From contig JAUIEP010000021.1 in NCBI GenBank assembly GCA_030428835.1, positions 1 to 44,882 of the forward strand: a DNA stretch of 44,882 bases. The letters run 5' to 3'. The notes beneath the pieces were generated by a model. It was not told where the DNA came from, ran no database searches, and saw nothing but the letters and a program-made list of their open reading frames with translations. Positions 40,295 to 44,882 of this stretch are shown here, piece after piece. The position numbers and the translations under genes were made by a program. Each line of letters opens with the position of its first letter. Position 1 is the stretch's first letter. The DNA is from Gammaproteobacteria bacterium. GTDB lineage: Bacteria > Pseudomonadota > Gammaproteobacteria > Pseudomonadales > Halieaceae.

Positions 40295-41692
40295 ATGACG
40301 AGAGCCGTCACCCTCTTGCTCGCCCTGTTTTCCACCCAGGCCGCGGCCGCCGTCGAAACGGTGCCGACGATGGACCTGACGACAAGCTGGCAAGGCGTGA
40401 CGGCGCTCTGCATTTTCATGCTGGCCTACACGCTGGTGATCCTCGAGGAGCGGATTCACCTGCGCAAATCCAAGCCTGTATTGTTGGCGGCCGCGTGCAT
40501 CTGGCTGCTGATCGGCCTGACCTTCCGGGACAGCGCGGACAGCGAGCTGGTCGCCGTCGCCATACGGCACAGTTTCCTGGAATACGCCGAACTGTTCTTC
40601 TTCCTGCTCGTGGCGATGACATATATCAACACGCTGCTGGAACGCGGCGTGTTCGACGAGCTGCGCAACATCCTGGTATCGCGGGGCTACAGTTACCGGG
40701 CGCTGTTCTGGCTCACCGGACTGCTGGCCTTTTTCATCTCGCCCGTCGCGGACAACCTCACCACGGCGCTGATCCTGTGCGCGGTCATCCTGGCCGTCGC
40801 CAGGCAGCAGGTGCGCTTCGTGTCGATCGCGTGCACCAACGTGGTCGTGGCCGCCAATGCGGGCGGCGCCTTCAGCCCCTTCGGTGACATCACCACACTG
40901 ATGGTCTGGCAGAAGGGGCTCGTCGAGTTCGGCCAGTTCTTCGACCTGTTCCTGCCCGCCGCCGTCAACTTCCTCGTCCCGGCAGCGATCATGCAGCTGG
41001 CGCTGCCCGCCGGCGCACCCGGCTCGCAGGCGCCCGTGGAGCGGGTCCTGAAATACGGCGGCATCACCGTGGCCGTGCTGTTCCTGCTCACGATCGCCAC
41101 CGCTGTCTGCTTTCACAACCTGCTGCACATACCGCCCGTGTTCGGCATGCTGGCGGGGCTTGCCTACCTCAAGTTCTACGGTTATTTCCTGCGCCGCAAA
41201 TCGGTGTCCTGGAGCCTGGCGAGCGAAAACCCGCCCGGCTCTGCCGACGACCCCTATGCATTCGACGTCTTCACCAACATCGCCTCCGCCGAATGGGACA
41301 CGCTGTTCTTCTTCTACGGCGTGATCCTCTCCGTCGGCGGACTCGCGCTGCTGGGCTACATGGAACTGTTGTCAGCCACCATCTATGGCGCCAACAGCCT
41401 GACCGCCGCCAACGTCATGGTGGGACTGCTCTCCGCCGTGGTGGATAACATTCCGGTGATGTTTGCCGTGCTCACCATGGAGCCCGCGATGCCCCTCGAG
41501 CAGTGGCTGCTGGTCACCCTGACCGCGGGCGTGGGTGGCAGCCTGCTGTCGATCGGTTCGGCCGCGGGCGTGGCGCTGATGGGGCAGGCGCGCGGCATGT
41601 ACACCTTCTTCAGTCACCTCAGGTGGACGCCCGCGATCGCGCTGGGTTACGGTCTCAGCATCTGGGTGCACCTGTTGCTCAACGCGCCCTGA
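40295..41692 (+). CDS. nhaD: NhaD-type sodium/proton antiporter
   Basis: The 465-aa membrane protein opens with a cleavable-looking signal (MTRAVTLLLALFSTQAAAA), then about 12 hydrophobic segments. Family motifs are RIHLRKSKPVLLAAACIWLLIG, ISPVADNLTTALILCAV, NAGGAFSPFGDITTLMVW and SAVVDNIPVMFAVL, the last with the conserved D-N-I-P. NhaD exchanges Na+ or Li+ for H+ across the inner membrane and helps pH and salt homeostasis, which fits a marine or saline life. AGGAGA is upstream of ATG 40295. A terminator-like hairpin follows the stop. Confidence 0.9.
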   Translation: MTRAVTLLLALFSTQAAAAVETVPTMDLTTSWQGVTALCIFMLAYTLVILEERIHLRKSKPVLLAAACIWLLIGLTFRDSADSELVAVAIRHSFLEYAELFFFLLVAMTYINTLLERGVFDELRNILVSRGYSYRALFWLTGLLAFFISPVADNLTTALILCAVILAVARQQVRFVSIACTNVVVAANAGGAFSPFGDITTLMVWQKGLVEFGQFFDLFLPAAVNFLVPAAIMQLALPAGAPGSQAPVERVLKYGGITVAVLFLLTIATAVCFHNLLHIPPVFGMLAGLAYLKFYGYFLRRKSVSWSLASENPPGSADDPYAFDVFTNIASAEWDTLFFFYGVILSVGGLALLGYMELLSATIYGANSLTAANVMVGLLSAVVDNIPVMFAVLTMEPAMPLEQWLLVTLTAGVGGSLLSIGSAAGVALMGQARGMYTFFSHLRWTPAIALGYGLSIWVHLLLNAP

Positions 41693-41707
41693 GCACACCT
41701 GCCCGTC

Positions 41708-41727
41708 GCCGGCCAGTCCTGGCCGGC
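41708..41727 (+). terminator. Terminator-like hairpin after nhaD
   Basis: A perfect 8-bp stem GCCGGCCA-GTCC-TGGCCGGC lies 15 nt after the nhaD stop, followed by AAGTTGTCT. The following U-run is weak (no four consecutive Us), so termination may be partial. Confidence 0.5.
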
Positions 41728-41730
41728 AAG

Positions 41731-41759
41731 TTGTCTACGGCCTGCATAGCCAATACTAT
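41731..41759 (+). promoter_or_regulatory. Possible sigma-70 promoter of the MFS gene
   Basis: TTGTCT (41731-41736), a 17-nt spacer and TACTAT (41754-41759) lie 58 nt before the MFS start codon. Each hexamer matches the consensus at four of six positions. It follows directly after the terminator-like hairpin of nhaD. Confidence 0.4.
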
Positions 41760-41817
41760 TGTCCGACAGCAGCGCTGCCGGCAATGGTTTGCCACAACAA
41801 TAACGAACAGGAACACG

Positions 41818-43128
41818 ATGCAACCGAACAAACCACCGGGGGCGCCTAGCGGTACCACCACCCCCATCAGCGGCGGCTACGCCAACTACGTGCTCGGCGT
41901 CCTGTTCGTCGTCTATATCTTCAATTTCGTGGACCGCCAGGTCCTGTCGGTCTTCATCGGGCCGATCAAGGAGGAGTTCGGCGCCTCCGACACCCAGATG
42001 GGCCTGCTCGTCGGGTTCGCGTTCGCGCTGCTGTATACCATCGCCGGCATACCGATCGCGCGCTGGGCCGACAGGGGCAACCGGCGCAACATCATCGCGC
42101 TCGGCCTGCTGGTATGGAGCGCGATGACCGTGTTGTCGGGCATGGCGCGGAGCTTTGTGCAACTCGCGCTGGCACGCGTGGGCGTGGGCATCGGCGAGGC
42201 GGCGGGCTCCCCGCCCGCACACTCGCTGATCGCGGACTACTTCCCGGTGGAAAAACGCGGCTGGGCCCTCTCGATCTACGCCTCCGGCGCCTTCGTCGGC
42301 GGCGCGCTGGCCTTCCTCGCCGGCGGCTACCTGCGCGAGTTCTTCGACTGGCGCACGGCGTTCATCGTGGTCGGCGCGCCGGGCATCCTGATGGCCCTGG
42401 TCGTGCGCCTGACCGTGAAGGAGCCGCCGCGCGGCCTGTCGGAACAGCGCACCGGGCAACAGGCCAGTTCCACGTTCATGCAGACGCTGCGCTTCCTGCT
42501 GAAGAGCCGCGCCTGGGTCACCATGATGGCGGGCTACTCACTGCTCTCGCTTACGGGTTACGCGATCCTCATGTGGGCGTTCGAGTTCCTGATCCGCGTG
42601 CACACCATGGACGCGGTCGCGGCGGGCACGCTCATGGGCGTCGTGGTCGGCGTGGGCGGCTGCGCGGGATCGCTGCTCGGCGGCGCGGTGGTCGACCGCG
42701 CAGGCGCGGCGAAAGTGTCACGCGCGGTCAGCGTCCCCGCCCTGTTCACCATCGCCGGCATCCCGCCGGGCGTGCTGTTCCTGACCACGGCCGACATCGA
42801 CATCGCGCGCTGGTGCTTCCTCGTCTTCTTCCTCATGCTCAATGTCTACATTCCCGCCATGTTCAGCGCCAACCAGAACCTGGCCAGGCTCGACATGCGC
42901 GCCACGGCCTCGGCCCTCATGCTGTTCTGCGCCAACATCGTGGGCGCCGGCGCGGGGCCGCTGCTGGTCGGCGCACTCAGTGACTACTTCGCCGCGGACT
43001 ACGGCGCCGAGTCGATACGCTACGCGCTGTTGTGCTGCCTCGGCATCGGCGGCTTCGGCAGCCTGTTGCTACTGCTCTGCAGCCGCTACCTGGAGGCGGA
43101 TATCGCGCGCGCCAGGGCCGCAGGCTGA
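41818..43128 (+). CDS. MFS transporter, spinster-like
   Basis: ATG 41818 with AGGAAC upstream gives 436 aa. The N-terminal pattern FNFVDRQVLSVFIGPIKEEFGASDTQMGLLVGFAF with ARWADRGNRRNII is typical of the spinster-type MFS branch. About 12 membrane segments follow. GVGIGEAAGSPPAHSLIADYFP is the characteristic TM4-5 stretch. Bacterial members sit beside steroid, terpenoid or aromatic degradation genes and may take up lipophilic acids. Here it is followed by a cholesterol-oxidase-like enzyme and a P450, 63 nt and more downstream, which fits such a role. Confidence 0.88.
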   Translation: MQPNKPPGAPSGTTTPISGGYANYVLGVLFVVYIFNFVDRQVLSVFIGPIKEEFGASDTQMGLLVGFAFALLYTIAGIPIARWADRGNRRNIIALGLLVWSAMTVLSGMARSFVQLALARVGVGIGEAAGSPPAHSLIADYFPVEKRGWALSIYASGAFVGGALAFLAGGYLREFFDWRTAFIVVGAPGILMALVVRLTVKEPPRGLSEQRTGQQASSTFMQTLRFLLKSRAWVTMMAGYSLLSLTGYAILMWAFEFLIRVHTMDAVAAGTLMGVVVGVGGCAGSLLGGAVVDRAGAAKVSRAVSVPALFTIAGIPPGVLFLTTADIDIARWCFLVFFLMLNVYIPAMFSANQNLARLDMRATASALMLFCANIVGAGAGPLLVGALSDYFAADYGAESIRYALLCCLGIGGFGSLLLLLCSRYLEADIARARAAG

Positions 43129-43191
43129 CACGCCGCACACGCGACACGTTCGCCCGCACGGACAACTGACAACGGCAACCGGAAGACAGGT

Positions 43192-44709
43192 ATGGCAACG
43201 ATCAATCGCCGCAACTTCCTGCGCAGGACCTCACTGCTGGCCGCCGCCACCGCACTGCCCATGGGCTGTAGCGACGGCAACGACCAGCGCACCCGCACCG
43301 CCATCGTCATCGGCTCGGGCTTCGCCGGCTCGGTCGCGGCATTGCGCCTGGGGCTCGCGGGCATCCACACCACGGTGCTCGAACGTGGCAGGCTGTGGAC
43401 GGTGGCCGGCCCCGATACGTTTCCCACCACCGGTAACTTCGACCACCGCTCGAGCTGGACCATCCCGGGCGCGGAAGCCGCCGCCGCGGGACAGCGCGGT
43501 TACGCCGGGCTCCTCGAAAACATCGTCGGCGACAACGTGACGGCGGTGTGCGGCGCCTGCGTGGGCGGCGGTTCGCTGGTCTACGGCGGCGTGTTGATAC
43601 AGCCGCAACGCGATGTCTTCGAATCCGTGCTCCCCTTCCTCAGCTACGACGAGATGGACGCGGTGTACTACCCGCGCGTGATCCGCGAGATCGGCGCCAG
43701 CCCCATCCCCGACGATGTACTGGGCAGCACTACCTACCAGGCGCACCGCGAGTTCCTGGACGACGCCGCCGCGCTCGGTTTCGAACAGTTGCGCCCCAAC
43801 ACCTCCTTCGACTGGGACATCATCCGGCGCGAGATCGCCGGCGAGATTCCCGCGGCGGCCAGCGTCAGCGAATACGCCTTCGGCTGCAACAGCGACGCGA
43901 AACTGTCGACCGACAAGAACTACCTGAAGCGCGCCATCGCCACCGGCGCGGTGGAACTGCGCAGCCTGACCGAGGTGGAGATCCTCCGCGAGCGCGCGGG
44001 CGGCGGCTATACCGTGGTCTGCCGCGCCATCACGGACGAGGGCGGGCTGGTGGAGCGCTACGAACTGGACGCGGACTACGTCTTTCTCGCGGCCGGTTCC
44101 ATGAATACCTCGAAGCTGCTGCTGAAAAGCCAGGACGCCGGCGAGCTGCGCGGCGCCAACGACCGCGTCGGGGCCGGCTGGGGTACCAACGGCGACCAGT
44201 TGCTCGCGCAGTCGCACCCGGGCCTGCAGCCGGGACCGCAGGGCGGTCCGGCCTGCATCGCCGCGGTGGACAGGACCGACGCGAACTACCCGGTGACCTT
44301 CATGCACTCGCCCGTCGCGTTTGGCATCCAGTTGCAACTGGCCATGTCCGTGCCCGACGAACTCGGCCGGCTGCGCTACGACCCGGACAGCGACGGCGTG
44401 GTAATCGACTGGGCCGCGGACACCGGGACACCCTCGGAGCAGGCGCGCGTCGCGAGCTACCAGCGGCTGGTGCGGGGCAACGGGGGCGCCGCCCTGCCCG
44501 ACTTCCTCGGGGGCACCATCTGGCACCCGCTCGGCGGCGCGCCGATGAACGACGCCTGCGACGCGCTGGGGCAGCTCTACGGTTACAGGAACCTGTTCGT
44601 GGTGGACGGCAGCCTGCTGCCCGGCAGCGCCGGCGCGGTAAACCCGGCGCTCACGATCGCGGCGAACGCCGAGCGGATCATGGCGGCGCTGATTCCCGGG
44701 CTGGCCTGA
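43192..44709 (+). CDS. GMC-family oxidoreductase (cholesterol oxidase-like), Tat-exported
   Basis: The 505-aa flavoprotein begins with a twin-arginine signal (INRRNFLRRTSLLAAATALP). It is followed by MGC at Cys26, which could be a lipidation site. The FAD motif GSGFAGSVAALRLG is at residues 41-54. Cholesterol-oxidase-like features are GACVGGGSLVYGG, GWGTNGDQLL, the active-site His in TIWHPLGGAPM and the C-terminal NPALTIAANAER. Such enzymes oxidise a steroid or similar alcohol with O2 or another acceptor. The Tat signal predicts folded export. It lies downstream of the MFS transporter and just upstream of a P450, forming a likely sterol- or terpenoid-alcohol unit. Confidence 0.85.
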   Translation: MATINRRNFLRRTSLLAAATALPMGCSDGNDQRTRTAIVIGSGFAGSVAALRLGLAGIHTTVLERGRLWTVAGPDTFPTTGNFDHRSSWTIPGAEAAAAGQRGYAGLLENIVGDNVTAVCGACVGGGSLVYGGVLIQPQRDVFESVLPFLSYDEMDAVYYPRVIREIGASPIPDDVLGSTTYQAHREFLDDAAALGFEQLRPNTSFDWDIIRREIAGEIPAAASVSEYAFGCNSDAKLSTDKNYLKRAIATGAVELRSLTEVEILRERAGGGYTVVCRAITDEGGLVERYELDADYVFLAAGSMNTSKLLLKSQDAGELRGANDRVGAGWGTNGDQLLAQSHPGLQPGPQGGPACIAAVDRTDANYPVTFMHSPVAFGIQLQLAMSVPDELGRLRYDPDSDGVVIDWAADTGTPSEQARVASYQRLVRGNGGAALPDFLGGTIWHPLGGAPMNDACDALGQLYGYRNLFVVDGSLLPGSAGAVNPALTIAANAERIMAALIPGLA

Positions 44710-44732
44710 GTGGCGCGAGGGGACGCGACAAC

Positions 44733-44882
44733 ATGACACGAGCACCGTCGGCCCACGATGTCCTCGACCCCGCGACCCTGCAGGACCCCTACCCTTTCTA
44801 CAGGCGCCTGCGCGAGACGGCGCCCGTGTGGCGCGTACCGGGCACCGACGTGTTTTTCGTCAGCAGCTACGCGCTCGTCGAT
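44733..44882 (+). CDS. Cytochrome P450, N-terminal fragment (runs off the window)
   Basis: Fifty codons are visible from ATG 44733, with GAGGGGA upstream. DVLDPATLQDPYPFYRRLRETAPVWRVPGTDVFFVSSYALVD is the usual N-terminal helix A and beta-1 region of bacterial P450s. The heme Cys loop is outside the window. It follows the GMC oxidoreductase by 23 nt, probably in the same transcript. The family call rests only on this N-terminal pattern. Confidence 0.75.
   Translation, partial: MTRAPSAHDVLDPATLQDPYPFYRRLRETAPVWRVPGTDVFFVSSYALVD

Noticed and set aside
41503-41817. Upstream extension of the spinster MFS protein into nhaD
   Set aside because: It overlaps the coding region of nhaD in another frame; a ribosome site and the family N-terminus support ATG 41818.
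43231-44745. 504-codon minus-strand frame opposite the GMC oxidoreductase
   Set aside because: It covers a gene with Tat signal, FAD motif and active-site His; the antisense product is low-complexity.

Overview
The window is a dense, G+C-rich chromosomal stretch (roughly two thirds G+C by eye) from a proteobacterium. It has about 39 protein genes, short intergenic gaps, good Shine-Dalgarno sites and paired-palindrome (REPIN-like) repeats. The mix of NhaD antiporter, spinster-type MFS permease, cytochrome P450, Baeyer-Villiger monooxygenase, orphan Rieske oxygenases and many CoA-pathway enzymes suggests a marine or aquatic heterotroph. A gammaproteobacterium of the Halieaceae/Spongiibacteraceae kind is my best guess, but the sequence does not prove it. 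I found no rRNA, tRNA, CRISPR array, transposase or phage gene.

Layout. 1-3600: the 5' end of an aldehyde dehydrogenase (minus), a divergent FCD-type GntR regulator, and a minus-strand unit IclR-SDR-SDR. 3566-8417: a long inverted repeat between the IclR gene and a divergent two-gene unit (Cys-form UGSC-family protein plus an unrecognised 385-aa partner), then a membrane-anchored GH106-like alpha-L-rhamnosidase. 8398-10831: an IclR regulator and MFS carboxylate-type transporter (minus), with a 16-bp tandem repeat between them. 10999-17808: a plus-strand operon of acyl-CoA ligase, MaoC-like dehydratase, CoA-transferase, MFE-type SDR and a second ligase. 18127-24404: a Baeyer-Villiger monooxygenase, a CocE-type hydrolase with a DUF3237 protein, a PhzS-like flavin monooxygenase and a TauD-type dioxygenase. 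24651-28911: Rieske oxygenase, ThDP enzyme, VOC metalloenzyme and AhpD-like protein in one operon. 28912-34437 (minus): GntR/UTRA regulator, CoA ligase, SDR, epimerase, SDR and SnoaL-like protein, in transcription order. 34573-39095 (plus, divergent): a second Rieske oxygenase, CoA-transferase, acyl-CoA dehydrogenase and enoyl-CoA hydratase. 39283-41692: a small exported protein, a CBS protein and NhaD. 41818-44882: a spinster-type MFS, a Tat-exported GMC (cholesterol-oxidase-like) oxidoreductase and the start of a P450.

How it may work together (inference). Oxygenases and a BVMO functionalise and open a cyclic substrate. Esterase-type hydrolases and CoA ligases or CoA-transferases activate the acids. 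Dehydrogenase, hydratases and SDRs then run beta-oxidation-like steps. The rhamnosidase suggests that some substrates arrive as rhamnosides. Four local regulators (two GntR, two IclR) point to several substrate-specific regulons. A shared promoter-proximal motif (AACAYCRCTGYTGATTA-like) lies upstream of the ligase operon, the BVMO and the Rieske/ThDP operon and may tie these three into one regulon. The least explained parts are the UGSC-type two-gene unit and the Rieske-ThDP-VOC-AhpD operon.
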